NCBI RefSeq assembly: GCF_008001235.1
Contig: NZ_CP040751.1
Span: forward strand, 2,835,001-2,899,000
Source: Salidesulfovibrio onnuriiensis
Lineage (GTDB): Bacteria; Desulfobacterota; Desulfovibrionia; Desulfovibrionales; Desulfovibrionaceae
DNA: 64,000 nucleotides
Direction: 5' to 3'
Program-made: the position numbers and the translations under genes
Shown here: piece by piece, positions 1 through 9,020 of the stretch
Numbering within the stretch: position 1 is the stretch's first letter
Layout: every line of letters begins with the position of its first letter
The notes under the pieces: model-generated
Databases searched by the model: none
The model's input: the letters and a program-made list of their open reading frames with translations, nothing else
Told to the model about the DNA's origin: nothing

Positions 1-961
1 TTTCCGTGAAGTGCAGGTTGGGAAGATCCAGGGGATGTTCGCCCTTGTTGATGAAGGCCTGGGTCTCCTTGTCGAAGAACTCTGGATGCTTGCGGAAGAT
101 TTCCGTGGCGCGGATGGCCAGGGGACTGTCCAGGTAGATGGGCATGTCCTCGGGCAGCTTGCCCTGCTTGCGCAGCAGGAACAGGGAATAGATGATCTGC
201 TGCGAACGTTCCACGGCAAAGGCGGGAATGACCACCTTGCCCTTGTTCTGATGGCAGTACTTAATGGCCTCGGCCAGGTCGTTGAGGCTGTTCTCGGCGT
301 CTTTGTGGTTGCGGCTGCCGTAGGTGGACTCCAGGAAAAGATAGTCCGTTCTCTCGACTTCCTCCGGATCCTGCACGATGAGCTGCTCGGGGCGGCCCAG
401 GTCGCCGGAAAAAACGATCTTGGTGGGCTTGCCGTCCTGGTAATATTCAAGCTCGATAAAGGCCGAACCGAGAATGTGCCCGGCGTCGCAATACCTGACC
501 TTGATGCCCGGCACGGGCTCGAAGGATTTGCCGTATTCGACGGTCGCCAGCAGCGGGATGGTCCGCTCGGCGTCGCTGGTGGTGTACAGGGGGCTGACAA
601 CCTGCTGCCCCTTGCGCTTCGCCCTTTCGTTTTCCCATTCGGCTTCCATTTCCTGGATGTGCCCGCTGTCAAGCAGCATGATCTCCAGAAGATCCCTGGT
701 GGGCGCCGTGCAATAGATGGGGTTCTTGTATCCTCGAGAAACCAGGGCGGGCAGCAGCCCGCTATGGTCGATATGCGCATGGGTCACGAGAACAAAATCA
801 ATGTTCTTCGCGTCATACGCCTGGTAGTTTTCATTGCGGGTTTCTATTTCCGCGTTCCCCTGGTGCATGCCGCAGTCCACGGCAAAACGTTTGCCTTCAT
901 GTTCGAGAATATAACAGGAACCACTGACAGTTCGGGCCGCTCCAAGAAATGTTACTTTCAT
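1..961 (-). CDS. MBL-fold beta-CASP metallo-hydrolase (RNA-specificity type), C-terminus cut by window edge
   Basis: Reading the minus strand from the ATG at 961 gives an open frame to the window edge, about 320 codons. It carries the metal-binding motif THAHIDHSG near residue 60, then GHILGSA and SGDLGRP further on, and an LESTYGS segment. These are the landmarks of metallo-beta-lactamase hydrolases with a beta-CASP insert (CPSF / RNase J-like proteins), which typically cut RNA. The zinc ligands visible in this part are intact, and the C-terminal RNA-specificity segment lies outside the window. It is divergent from the LOG gene. The exact substrate is not known. Confidence 0.85.
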   Translation of the reverse strand, partial: MKVTFLGAARTVSGSCYILEHEGKRFAVDCGMHQGNAEIETRNENYQAYDAKNIDFVLVTHAHIDHSGLLPALVSRGYKNPIYCTAPTRDLLEIMLLDSGHIQEMEAEWENERAKRKGQQVVSPLYTTSDAERTIPLLATVEYGKSFEPVPGIKVRYCDAGHILGSAFIELEYYQDGKPTKIVFSGDLGRPEQLIVQDPEEVERTDYLFLESTYGSRNHKDAENSLNDLAEAIKYCHQNKGKVVIPAFAVERSQQIIYSLFLLRKQGKLPEDMPIYLDSPLAIRATEIFRKHPEFFDKETQAFINKGEHPLDLPNLHFTE

Positions 962-1149
962 AGACTGCTCCAAGGTTTTCCCGCCCCGTTTCCGAAATAA
1001 TCAGCTTCCGGTCGGGAAAAAATAAGTGTATTGATAGCTTACAGGGATTCACTCTTCCCTGACAACAACATGCAACATAAAAGCGAATCAGGCAACATCC
1101 TGATAGCACCTGCGCAAACAGGCCCCGCCACCTCAACCAAGGAGCATGA

Positions 1150-1806
1150 ATGCACAATTCCAAGCAGTACCTCATCGATGACCTCTCCATGCAGGAGTCC
1201 TGGCGGCTGTTCAAGATCATGTCCGAAATCGTGGACGGCTTCGAAACCCTGAGCGACATCGGCCCGGCCGTGTCGGTCTTCGGGTCGGCCAGGGTCAAGC
1301 CCGACGAGCCGCTCTACAAGCAGACCGAGGAACTTTCCGCGGAACTGGCGAACGCCGGATTCACGGTCATCACCGGCGGCGGCCCCGGCCTCATGGAGGC
1401 GGGCAACAAGGGCGCCAAGGAGGCTGGCGGCCAATCCGTGGGCCTGCACATCCACCTGCCCCTGGAACAGCACAACAACGACTACATGGATGTGCGCTGC
1501 GACTTCCGCTACTTCTTCATCCGCAAGCTCATGTTCATCAAGTATGCCATGGCCTACGTGGCCCTGCCCGGCGGCTACGGCACCCTGGACGAACTCTCCG
1601 AGGCGCTGGTGCTCATCCAGACCAAGCGCATCCGCCCGTTCCCCATCGTACTGTTGGGCACCGAGTACTGGAGCGGACTCATCGACTGGTTCAAGAACAG
1701 CATGGTGACCAGCAAGTTCTGCAACGTGGAAGACCTGGACCTGTTCCTTGTCACCGACGACATCAAGGAAGCCGTGAACCACATCAAGCGTCACGTGGTC
1801 CTCTAA
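1150..1806 (+). CDS. LOG-family Rossmann-fold protein (TIGR00730 type)
   Basis: 218 aa. The nucleotide-binding GGGPGLME lies at residues 76-83 and PGGYGTLDE at 140-148. These are the two signatures of the LOG / lysine-decarboxylase-like family. Characterised members are cytokinin riboside 5'-monophosphate phosphoribohydrolases or other nucleotide 5'-monophosphate nucleosidases, and the bacterial substrate is often unknown. The start has an AGGAG five bases upstream. The roughly 40-residue N-terminal helical extension is typical of the longer bacterial subgroup. A strong hairpin follows the stop. Confidence 0.88.
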   Translation: MHNSKQYLIDDLSMQESWRLFKIMSEIVDGFETLSDIGPAVSVFGSARVKPDEPLYKQTEELSAELANAGFTVITGGGPGLMEAGNKGAKEAGGQSVGLHIHLPLEQHNNDYMDVRCDFRYFFIRKLMFIKYAMAYVALPGGYGTLDELSEALVLIQTKRIRPFPIVLLGTEYWSGLIDWFKNSMVTSKFCNVEDLDLFLVTDDIKEAVNHIKRHVVL

Positions 1807-1813
1807 ACACACA

Positions 1814-1840
1814 GGCCCGCTTCTTCCGAAGCGGGCCCTT
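1814..1840 (+). terminator. Hairpin terminator after the LOG gene
   Basis: A 10-bp perfect stem (1814-1823 with 1828-1837) closes a TTCC loop. Only a short pyrimidine tail follows, so termination may be partial. The Shine-Dalgarno of the next gene begins seven bases after the stem. Confidence 0.6.
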
Positions 1841-1852
1841 TCCGGAGCCCCC

Positions 1853-2749
1853 TTGACCAACCGCAGCAAAGCCCTGACCTACGGCCTGTGCACGGTCCTG
1901 ATCTGGTCCACCGTGGCCACGGCCTTCAAAATCGCCCTCAAGCATCTCGACCCGCTGCAACTGCTGCTCTGCGCCAACGTCGTTTCCATCGGCGCGCTCT
2001 TCGCCATTCTCGCGGCACAGGGAAAACTCCGGACCCTGCGCATGCCCAACAGGGAAATCCTGCGGGCCGCGATCCTGGGCGTGCTCAACCCGTTCCTGTA
2101 TTACGCGGTACTGTTCAAGGCCTATGCCCTGCTCCCGGCCCAGGAAGCGCAGCCCATCAACTTCACCTGGGCCATCACCCTGAGCCTGCTCTCGGTGCCC
2201 CTGCTGGGGCAAAGACTTTCCCTGCGCGAATTCATCGCCATTCTCGTCAGCTACCTCGGCGTACTGACCATCTCCACCCACGGAGAACTCACGGGCCTGC
2301 ATTTCAGCAGCATGAGCGGCGTGGCCCTGGCGCTGGCCAGCACGATCATCTGGGCGCTGTACTGGATATACAACACCCGGAGCAAGGGCGACCCCGTGGC
2401 GGGCCTGCTGCTCAACTTCCTGTTCGGCCTGCCCTGCGTCCTGGCGGCCACGCTGATCTTTTCCGAACTGCCCTCCCTGACCTGGCGGGCCGCCCTGGGA
2501 GCGTCCTATGTGGGCATCTTCGAAATGGGCGTCTCCTTTGCCCTCTGGCTCACGGCGCTCAAGTACGCCGCAGGCCCGGACGGCGGCGGCACCGCGCGAG
2601 TGGCCAACCTGATCTTCCTTGCGCCGTTCCTCTCCCTGGTCTTCATCCACTTCATAGTGGGCGAGGAAATCCGCCTCTCCACCATTGCAGGGCTTGCATT
2701 CATCATAGCGGGCAATGCGCTCATGCAGACCGCTTCCCGAAAACGCTAG
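1853..2749 (+). CDS. DMT-superfamily EamA transporter
   Basis: 298 aa, almost entirely hydrophobic, with about ten predicted membrane helices arranged as two EamA repeats. The N-terminal repeat contains the usual W-S-T-x-A-T-A-F-K helix. It would sit in the inner membrane and move an unidentified metabolite (amino acid, nucleotide sugar or drug). The start is a TTG with GGAG five bases upstream at 1844-1847; no ATG is available nearby. The gene lies 16 bases after the preceding hairpin terminator, so its mRNA probably comes from read-through. It is convergent with the chemoreceptor gene and overlaps its end by four bases. Confidence 0.85.
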   Translation: MTNRSKALTYGLCTVLIWSTVATAFKIALKHLDPLQLLLCANVVSIGALFAILAAQGKLRTLRMPNREILRAAILGVLNPFLYYAVLFKAYALLPAQEAQPINFTWAITLSLLSVPLLGQRLSLREFIAILVSYLGVLTISTHGELTGLHFSSMSGVALALASTIIWALYWIYNTRSKGDPVAGLLLNFLFGLPCVLAATLIFSELPSLTWRAALGASYVGIFEMGVSFALWLTALKYAAGPDGGGTARVANLIFLAPFLSLVFIHFIVGEEIRLSTIAGLAFIIAGNALMQTASRKR

Positions 2750-4467
2750 GACTCCAGCCTGACATCCGCGGCCAGAACACCGAGGCTCACGCCCCGGGAA
2801 TCCCGGACTGGGGTGGAAACCGTTATGCACTTGCCGCCGGATGCCGAGGATACATAAACATCGGACACGTAGTAGGTGCCGCTTTCCACGGCCCCGTCGA
2901 ACCACGGCCTTCCGGCCCAATCCGAGCCGTGGGCCCCCCTGTCCTCGGAATACTCCATAACCTCACCGCCTATGTTGCTGACCACCTGGCGCCCCTTGGC
3001 GTCGGTCACATACAGCAATTCGAGGAAGGCATGCTTGCGCACCGCAGCCTTGAGCACCGATTCCATGTATCCCCGCTCAAGATCGACAAATCCCGGCGCG
3101 CCGATGATATCCTCGAGAACTTCCTGAACCCGACCGTTGCCCACCAGCTCAAAGGCCTCCACCAGTGCGGATAGGTCATCCAGGCGTTCCCCGAGCACGG
3201 AAACCGCCGCGTCGGAATCGCGCATCTGTCCCCCGGTGGATTCGGAAATGGCATTCACCTCCGTGATGGTGCGGGTAATGGCCTCGCTGGCGGCGGATTG
3301 CTGCGAGGCAGCGGTGGCGATCTCACGAATGCGGTCGGCGCTTTCTCCCGCATGGGCGACAATATCCTCCAACGCGGACCCCGAAGCCTCGGCCTGCAAC
3401 GCCGCCGAATCAGCGACATCGGCCATGTGCTCCACGCCCTTCACGGTCCGCTCCACCTCGCTCTGAATGGTCTGAATCTCCACGCCCACGTCCCTGGTGG
3501 CCTCCATGGTCTTCTCCGCCAGCTTGCGCACCTCGTCGGCCACCACCGCGAATCCGCGTCCGGCGTCCCCGGCCCGGGCCGCCTCGATGGCGGCGTTGAG
3601 CGCCAGCAGATTGGTCTGGTCCGCAATATCGGAGATCACCCCCATGATGCGGCCGATGCCCTCGGCCTGCCTGCCCAGCCGCGCCACACGGTCCGTCAGC
3701 TCGCGCGAGCTTCCTGAGGCGGTGCGGATCGATTCCAGGGTTTGCGCCACGATATCGGCCCCGGTCCGGGCGCGGCCCATGGCCTTTTCCGCAGCCTCTG
3801 ACGCGGCGTGGGCGCTGGAGGCGGTTTCACTCACAGAGGCGTTCATCTGTTCCATGGCGGTCGCGGCCTCGCCAATGCATTTCTGCTGCTCCTGCGCACC
3901 GGTGCGCGCCCTGGCGGACGCCTCGCCCACCCTACCGGATTCACCGCGCACACCGCCAATGACCTCATTGAGGGTCTGGGCGGCGGAAAGAAGCCCCTGG
4001 CAACGGGTGCTTTCCGCCTTGCTCCGCACTTCCTCCATCTCCGTCCGAAGCCGCAGGGTCTCGGCCTGCGCGGCCTCGCACTGCTCCAGGCTCGCCACCA
4101 AGGTCCCGTCCGTCGCCGTCAGCCGTTTAACAATTCGGTGAATTCCGGCAACGGCCTTGTCAAACATCCCGGCAGGAATCTCTTTCTTCTGCAAAACCGG
4201 ACTTTCGCCAGCCGCGACCGTCTCCACCAGCGATTCCACGAGACGGTATTGCCGGACAGCCCTCCGGCTCATGAAAAACACGGCCAAAAACAATGCCGCC
4301 GCAACAAATATGAATACTCCCCCCGCCAAGCTCATGGACATATTTGTAACTTCCGGCTCCGGGCCTACCGAGGCCGCAACCAAGCTTCCCCCGCTCCAGA
4401 AAAAGAGCGCCCCAAGCACGGAACACACTGAAATAGTAAAACAAAATACTGCCATACTTTTTGCCAT
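2746..4467 (-). CDS. Methyl-accepting chemotaxis protein with C-terminal Cache-like domain
   Basis: 573 aa from the ATG at 4467, chosen because GGAGG lies five bases upstream. The longer GTG start at 4479 would place that ribosome site inside the gene. Two membrane helices (about residues 5-30 and 45-66) are separated by only some 15 residues, so there is no periplasmic sensor. The signalling hairpin tip, [13 protein letters not shown], begins at 281. After the signalling domain, residues about 450-573 look like a single Cache/PDC sensor, with a VTDAKG strand, a WFDGAV helix and a final GVLAADV strand. That sensor would be cytoplasmic, which is unusual for Cache. No obvious C-terminal CheR/CheB tether is present. 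Confidence 0.9.
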   Translation of the reverse strand: MAKSMAVFCFTISVCSVLGALFFWSGGSLVAASVGPEPEVTNMSMSLAGGVFIFVAAALFLAVFFMSRRAVRQYRLVESLVETVAAGESPVLQKKEIPAGMFDKAVAGIHRIVKRLTATDGTLVASLEQCEAAQAETLRLRTEMEEVRSKAESTRCQGLLSAAQTLNEVIGGVRGESGRVGEASARARTGAQEQQKCIGEAATAMEQMNASVSETASSAHAASEAAEKAMGRARTGADIVAQTLESIRTASGSSRELTDRVARLGRQAEGIGRIMGVISDIADQTNLLALNAAIEAARAGDAGRGFAVVADEVRKLAEKTMEATRDVGVEIQTIQSEVERTVKGVEHMADVADSAALQAEASGSALEDIVAHAGESADRIREIATAASQQSAASEAITRTITEVNAISESTGGQMRDSDAAVSVLGERLDDLSALVEAFELVGNGRVQEVLEDIIGAPGFVDLERGYMESVLKAAVRKHAFLELLYVTDAKGRQVVSNIGGEVMEYSEDRGAHGSDWAGRPWFDGAVESGTYYVSDVYVSSASGGKCITVSTPVRDSRGVSLGVLAADVRLES

Positions 4468-4540
4468 CACAACCTCCACTATTGCTGAACATGCGTAAGC
4501 GACAGGGACGACAAAGCAAAAGCAAGGCCAAATTCACCAT

Positions 4541-4567
4541 AAAAAAAGGCCGCCCTTTCGGACGGCC
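4541..4567 (-). terminator. Terminator after the gpmI operon
   Basis: On the minus strand an 8-bp GC-rich stem (one G-U pair) closes a GAAA tetraloop and is followed by seven T. It sits just after the stop of the zinc-ribbon gene. Confidence 0.8.
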
Positions 4568-4590
4568 CGTTCAACCTTCTTGCGCCAACC

Positions 4591-4833
4591 CTAGAGAAAA
4601 TCAGGGTCGATGCTCGCCTTTCCTCCTGCGAGGACAAGCTTGATGTAACGCACGGTCCTGTCGTCCACCGGCACGATGGGAAAATTCCTGCGGCAGGCGT
4701 CGCACTGGGCCATGGCCGGACGCGTGGGCGCAATGAGCGGTACCTCGCGCTCGCAATGCGGGCAGGGGTAGAGATAGATGATTTCCAGCCCTGCGGGCTT
4801 CACAGGAGTCAACGGCTTCTTGGTTTCGGACAT
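4591..4833 (-). CDS. Small zinc-ribbon protein of unknown function
   Basis: 80 aa. Two CxxC knuckles, CPHC at 24-27 and CDAC at 44-47, would bind one zinc. The N-terminal 20 residues are polar and proline-containing and the C-terminus is short. I do not recognise the family beyond zinc ribbon. It is the last gene of the nitroreductase-rsfS-gpmI run, 16 bases after gpmI, and is followed by a strong terminator, so it is very probably a real, co-transcribed gene. Confidence 0.7.
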   Translation of the reverse strand: MSETKKPLTPVKPAGLEIIYLYPCPHCEREVPLIAPTRPAMAQCDACRRNFPIVPVDDRTVRYIKLVLAGGKASIDPDFL

Positions 4834-4849
4834 GTTCTCGTATTTCCTT

Positions 4850-6367
4850 TTATTTGATCAGGCACTTGCCCGTCATTTCGGCAGGCTTTTCCAGACCCAT
4901 CAGGGACAGGATGGTGGGCGCGATATCGCCAAGGATGCCCGGCTCCAGCGTGCCTGAAACGCCTTCCTCGATGTACACCAGCGGCACGGGGTTGGTGCTG
5001 TGTGCGGTCTGGGGGCCGCCGTCCGGTCCGATCATCTCCTCGGCATTGCCGTGGTCGGCGGTAAGCAGCACACGGCCGCCCTGCTCCAGCATGGTGGTGA
5101 CCACGCGCTCCACGCAGGCATCCACGGTAACGCAGGCCAGGTTGGCGGCCTCGATGATGCCGGTATGGCCCACCATGTCCAGGTTGGCGAAGTTGCAAAC
5201 GCTCAGGTCGTACTTGCCCAGGCGTTCCACCAGCTTGTCCGCGACCTCGTCCGCGCTCATCTGCGGCTTGAGGTCGTAGGTGGCCACGTCGCGCGGGGAC
5301 TGCACCAGTTCGCGATCTTCGCCCTCGTAGGGCTCTTCGCGGCCGCAGTTGAGGAAATAGGTCACGTGGGCGTATTTCTCGGTCTCGGCAATGCGCAGCT
5401 GTTTGAGCCCGGCCCTGGAAACAACCTCGCCCAGGGTGTTGGCGTAGCTTTCGGGCGGGAAGGCCACGGGCAACGGAAAGGTGGACTCGTACTGGGTCAT
5501 GGTTGCGAAACCGGCCAGTGCGGGCACCTTGCCGCGCTTGAACTCGGTAAAGTCGGCCTCGAAGATGGCCCGGCAAATCTGACGGGCTCGGTCCGCGCGG
5601 AAGTTGAAAAAAAACACCGCGTCGCCGTCACTGATGCACACATCCTTGCCACCCACCAGGAACGGCTTTATAAATTCGTCATTTTCACCGGCGTCGTAGG
5701 ACTCCCGGATACCGGCGATTGCGTCGGCCTTCACCGGGACGTCGCCCTCCACCAGGGCCTTGTAAGCCAGCTCATTACGCTCGAAGCGCTTGTCGCGGTC
5801 CATGGCGTAGTAACGGCCGGAAACCACGCCGGGGCGGCCGATGCCGATCTCGTCCATCTTGGCCACGAGCTGCTCCACATAGCCCTTGCCGCTGACGGGC
5901 GGCGTGTCGCGGCCGTCCATGAAGCAGTGCACGATGACCTCGGGAACATTCTTTTCCTTGGCCATCCTGAGAAGCGCGTAAATGTGGTTCTGGTGGCTGT
6001 GCACCCCGCCGTCGGAGATGAGGCCCATGAGATGCAGGCGACCGCTTCCGGCCTTGGCCTTTTCCATGAGGTCCACCAGGGTCGGGTTCTCGTTGATGGA
6101 GCCGGTTTCGATGGCCATGTCGATGCGGGTCATGTCCTGGTAGACCACGCGGCCCGCGCCGATATTCATGTGCCCCACTTCGGAGTTGCCCATGAAGCCG
6201 TCGGGCAGCCCCACGGAGCGGCCCGAACAGAGCAGCTCGGTATGGGGGTATTTCTCAAGAAGGGAATCCAGGAACGGGGTGGACGCGTTGCGCACGCAGT
6301 TGCCCTTGCCGTCCGGGGCGATTCCCCATCCGTCCAATATCAACAGAAGCGTATTCTTTTTGGTCAT
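4850..6367 (-). CDS. gpmI: 2,3-bisphosphoglycerate-independent phosphoglycerate mutase
   Basis: 505 aa, the usual length for the family. It interconverts 3- and 2-phosphoglycerate in glycolysis and gluconeogenesis, using two Mn2+ and a phosphoserine intermediate. The N-terminal LDGWG provides the metal Asp (D12), and GNSEVGHMNIGAGR carries the nucleophile Ser62. The C-terminal TADHGNAEEM and TAHSTNPVP supply further metal ligands and residues that close the active site. The gene follows rsfS by three bases, indicating translational coupling. Confidence 0.97.
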   Translation of the reverse strand: MTKKNTLLLILDGWGIAPDGKGNCVRNASTPFLDSLLEKYPHTELLCSGRSVGLPDGFMGNSEVGHMNIGAGRVVYQDMTRIDMAIETGSINENPTLVDLMEKAKAGSGRLHLMGLISDGGVHSHQNHIYALLRMAKEKNVPEVIVHCFMDGRDTPPVSGKGYVEQLVAKMDEIGIGRPGVVSGRYYAMDRDKRFERNELAYKALVEGDVPVKADAIAGIRESYDAGENDEFIKPFLVGGKDVCISDGDAVFFFNFRADRARQICRAIFEADFTEFKRGKVPALAGFATMTQYESTFPLPVAFPPESYANTLGEVVSRAGLKQLRIAETEKYAHVTYFLNCGREEPYEGEDRELVQSPRDVATYDLKPQMSADEVADKLVERLGKYDLSVCNFANLDMVGHTGIIEAANLACVTVDACVERVVTTMLEQGGRVLLTADHGNAEEMIGPDGGPQTAHSTNPVPLVYIEEGVSGTLEPGILGDIAPTILSLMGLEKPAEMTGKCLIK

Positions 6368-6370
6368 TCG

Positions 6371-6757
6371 TTACTCCCTGGGCTTTTCGCCGCAGAAATT
6401 CCTGCGCTCAGCCTCGGACCACATGCCCTCGATATTGTAAAAATCACGCAATTCGGACTGGAACACATGAATGATCATGTCATTGAGATCGACGAGGATC
6501 CAGTCTCCGGGCTTGTATCCTTCCATGCCGAGGAACTCGATTCCTTCCTCCCGGCACTTTTCAAGCACGAAATCGGCCAGGGCCTGGCCGTGCTTGAGGC
6601 TGCGGGCCGAAACCACGCAGATGGTTTCCGTGATGGAGCAAAGGCCGGCCACATCCATGGTGACGATGTCTTCGCCCTGCTTTTCATCCAGCCATTCACA
6701 GACGAGAGCAGCCTTTTCGCTGCTGGAAATGTCTTTGTACTTCTTCTCTTTCTTCAC
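6371..6757 (-). CDS. rsfS: Ribosome silencing factor RsfS (Iojap/YbeB)
   Basis: 128 aa. RsfS binds ribosomal protein uL14 on the 50S subunit and blocks subunit joining when nutrients are short. The characteristic features are the KAALVCEWLDEKQGEDI start, the VSARSLKHGQALAD helix, the GDWILVDLNDMIIHVF core strand-turn-strand and the FYNIEGMW end. It lies between the nitroreductase (11 bases) and gpmI (3 bases); a link of rsfS with central metabolism or nucleotide genes is common in bacteria. Confidence 0.95.
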   Translation of the reverse strand: MKKEKKYKDISSSEKAALVCEWLDEKQGEDIVTMDVAGLCSITETICVVSARSLKHGQALADFVLEKCREEGIEFLGMEGYKPGDWILVDLNDMIIHVFQSELRDFYNIEGMWSEAERRNFCGEKPRE

Positions 6758-6767
6758 TGCTACATTC

Positions 6768-7346
6768 CTAATATTTGGCCGTGATCAAATCATTCAGATC
6801 ACGTTTGGGCACATGATGCACGCCCTTGTCATCACGCCAATATTTGATGCTTCCGTCCTCCGGAAGCGGCTCGACGGTCACGTGTTCTGCGGGCACGCCC
6901 AGGGCGAGCACCAGCAAAATCTCATGGTTTTGGGGGATACCCAGGATGGCTGAAAGCCTTTCCCGGTTGACACTACCGAGCATGCAGCCGCCGTATCCCA
7001 TGGAAACGGCGCCGAGCATGATGGTCTGGGCCGCGATGCCCTGATCGCCCCAATCCTCCTTTGTCAGTTCACGGTCAACACAGATGACCACATAACCGGT
7101 GGGACGCTCTCCCTCGTCCGGACCGGGCCAATGGGGCAGGTAACCTGCCCAGCCGAGGGTCGGAAACACTTCGGCGCATTTCTCCTCGTCGGCGACAAGC
7201 ACGAAGCGCAGGGCCTGCAGATTGCGGGCGCAGGGCGTCAGTCTAGCCAGGGCCACCAGTTCCACGAGATCATCCATGGAAACCGGGTGGTGCCGGGCAA
7301 AACGACGATAGCTTCGATTTTTCTCGACGAGTTCGCGAAAATCCAT
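6768..7346 (-). CDS. Nitroreductase-family FMN oxidoreductase
   Basis: 192 aa from the ATG at 7346, which has GAGGGGAG just upstream; the longer frame to 7373 lacks a ribosome site. The N-terminus FRELVEKNRSYRRF is the FMN-phosphate-binding start of nitroreductase-fold proteins, and the GGCMLGSVNRERL segment forms the central part. Such enzymes reduce nitro compounds, quinones or other acceptors with NAD(P)H; the physiological substrate is unknown. It is the first gene of the rsfS-gpmI run. Confidence 0.85.
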   Translation of the reverse strand: MDFRELVEKNRSYRRFARHHPVSMDDLVELVALARLTPCARNLQALRFVLVADEEKCAEVFPTLGWAGYLPHWPGPDEGERPTGYVVICVDRELTKEDWGDQGIAAQTIMLGAVSMGYGGCMLGSVNRERLSAILGIPQNHEILLVLALGVPAEHVTVEPLPEDGSIKYWRDDKGVHHVPKRDLNDLITAKY

Positions 7347-7416
7347 TTTCCACTCCCCTCTTGGGTTGAACACAGGTTTAGTAAAGGATTACGATCATGC
7401 CTGCAACGTCATTTCA

Positions 7417-7422
7417 ATTATA
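7417..7422 (-). promoter_or_regulatory. Perfect -10 box for the nitroreductase-rsfS-gpmI run
   Basis: TATAAT on the minus strand, with a poor -35 region about 17 bases upstream. It lies 71 bases before the nitroreductase start, between divergent genes. Confidence 0.4.
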
Positions 7423-7481
7423 TACCCTGACCGAAAAAACTCCATGACGGGAAAAACTGCCTGCGGGCAGACACGCCGCGC

Positions 7482-7511
7482 TTGACAGCCGAGAGACAAC
7501 TGTTGCATGTT
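7482..7511 (+). promoter_or_regulatory. Predicted promoter of the paaK leader
   Basis: A consensus -35 TTGACA (7482-7487) is followed 18 bases later by CATGTT (7506-7511) as a weak -10. Transcription would begin about 7518, at or very near the first codon of the leader peptide. Confidence 0.45.
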
Positions 7512-7517
7512 CCCTGC

Positions 7518-7568
7518 ATGATCAAACTGTTTTTCTTCCGTTTTTTCTTTTTTATGGACCTAACATGA
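7518..7568 (+). CDS. Phe-rich leader peptide of the paaK attenuator
   Basis: A 16-residue open frame, MIKLFFFRFFFFMDLT, with seven Phe codons (7530-7538 and 7542-7553) and a TGA at 7566-7568. It resembles the pheA and pheST leader peptides of enterobacteria in size and Phe content, but I know of no sequence match. The stop lies directly against the antiterminator strand at 7569, the spacing expected for ribosome-controlled attenuation. No clear Shine-Dalgarno is seen; the peptide may be translated leaderless or from an in-frame TTG at 7503. Its role is cis-regulatory, not as a product. Confidence 0.8.
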   Translation: MIKLFFFRFFFFMDLT

Positions 7569-7649
7569 GGATGCTCGTGGAGTAGGAAAGACGGATAATT
7601 ACCGACGATCAAGGGCCACGGGCATCCTGCCAGTGGCCCTTTTTTATTT
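7569..7649 (+). promoter_or_regulatory. Transcription attenuator: antiterminator versus terminator, Phe-responsive
   Basis: Two exclusive structures are visible. The antiterminator pairs 7569-7580 with 7616-7627, 12 bp with a single G-U. The terminator pairs 7611-7619 with 7633-7641, 9 bp; above a G-A mismatch it adds a further 4 bp, GGCA with TGCC. A run of T from 7640 to 7649, broken by one A, follows. The segment 7616-7619 is shared, so only one can form. A ribosome stalled on the Phe codons leaves 7569-7580 free and would permit read-through into paaK; a ribosome at the stop would cover it and allow termination. Confidence 0.82.
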
Positions 7650-7682
7650 CAGTTCTGGCGAATCATCAAAGGAGGAATCGGG

Positions 7683-8984
7683 ATGATTTACGATGTGGAC
7701 AATGAGACCCTGCCGAGGGAGGACCTGGAGAAACTCCAGCTCAAACGGCTCAAGAACCTGTGCGAACGGGTCTACAACAACGTGCCGTTCTACAGAAAAC
7801 GGTTTGATGAGCTGGGCATCAAGCCGGCGGACATCAAGAGCCTGGAAGACGTGAGGCACCTGCCCTTCACCGAAAAGCAGGACCTGCGCAACCAGTATCC
7901 CTTCGGCATGTTCGCCGTGAGCCGCGACAACATCGTGCGCATCCACTCCTCCTCCGGCACCACGGGCAAGGCGACCGTGGTCGGGTACACCAAGCGCGAC
8001 ATCGAGAACTGGGGGCATCTCATGGCCCGCTGCTTCGTGGCCGCTGGGGCGACCTCCAAGGACATGATCCACAACGCATACGGCTACGGCCTGTTCACCG
8101 GCGGCCTGGGCGCCCACTACGGCGGCGAGACCCTGGGCGCGGCCATGGTCCCCGTCTCCGGCGGGGCCACCCGCAGGCAGGTCATGCTGCTCAAGGACTT
8201 CGCCCCCACCGTCATCTGCTGCACCCCCTCCTACAGCCTGTTCCTGGCCGAGACCGCCGAGGAGATGGGCATCGACATCAGGGAGCTGCCTCTCAAGATC
8301 GGCATCCTGGGCGCGGAGCCCTGGACCGAGGAAATGCGCAAGGACATAGAAAAACGCCTGGGTATCACCGCCATCGATATCTACGGCCTGTCCGAAATCA
8401 TGGGCCCCGGCGTGGGCATCGAATGTCACGAGGCGCAGGACGGCCTGCACATGATGGAAGACCACTTCCTCGTGGAAATCATCGACCCGGCCTCGGGCGA
8501 GCCGCTGCCCCCGGGCGAAACCGGCGAACTGGTCATCACCACCCTGACCAAGGAGGCCATCCCCCTGATCCGCTACCGCACCCGGGACCTGACCTCGCTC
8601 AACGTCACCCCGTGCAAATGCGGCCGCACCACGGCGCGCATGCAGCGCGTCACCGGCCGTAGCGACGACATGCTCATCATCCGCGGCGTGAACGTGTTCC
8701 CGTCCCAGATCGAATCCATCCTCATCGAGACCGAGGGCCTGACCCCGCACTACCAGCTCATCATCGAGCGCCAGGGCAACATGGACACCCTCACGGTCAA
8801 CGTGGAGGTGACCGAAGGCATGTTCTCGGACGAAATTAAAAATTTACAGCGCCTTGAATCCAAGGTACAAAAGAACATTAAGGAATTCCTCGGCGTCACG
8901 GCCCGAGTGAAGCTCGTGGAACCCAAGGGGATCGAGCGTTCCGTCGGCAAGGCCAAGCGCATCATCGACAAGCGCAACGACTAG
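7683..8984 (+). CDS. paaK: Phenylacetate-CoA ligase
   Basis: 433 aa, the typical length of anaerobic-type PaaK. It activates phenylacetate (or other arylacetates) with ATP and CoA. The adenylate-forming motif SSSGTTGK is at 89-96, and [10 protein letters not shown] and YRTRDLT are further family landmarks. The C-terminal lobe contains [25 protein letters not shown] lies upstream of the ATG. In Desulfovibrio the gene usually accompanies indolepyruvate ferredoxin oxidoreductase; here it is followed only by an ACT gene. The Phe-codon attenuator suggests a biosynthetic role. Confidence 0.93.
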   Translation: MIYDVDNETLPREDLEKLQLKRLKNLCERVYNNVPFYRKRFDELGIKPADIKSLEDVRHLPFTEKQDLRNQYPFGMFAVSRDNIVRIHSSSGTTGKATVVGYTKRDIENWGHLMARCFVAAGATSKDMIHNAYGYGLFTGGLGAHYGGETLGAAMVPVSGGATRRQVMLLKDFAPTVICCTPSYSLFLAETAEEMGIDIRELPLKIGILGAEPWTEEMRKDIEKRLGITAIDIYGLSEIMGPGVGIECHEAQDGLHMMEDHFLVEIIDPASGEPLPPGETGELVITTLTKEAIPLIRYRTRDLTSLNVTPCKCGRTTARMQRVTGRSDDMLIIRGVNVFPSQIESILIETEGLTPHYQLIIERQGNMDTLTVNVEVTEGMFSDEIKNLQRLESKVQKNIKEFLGVTARVKLVEPKGIERSVGKAKRIIDKRND

Positions 8985-9020
8985 GAAACCATTCACCCGT
9001 AAAATACAGCGAGGAGAGCC

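Noticed and set aside
11..1000. 329-aa plus-strand open frame at the left edge
   Set aside because: Opposite frame has the metallo-hydrolase motifs THAHIDHSG and GHILGSA and runs to the edge.
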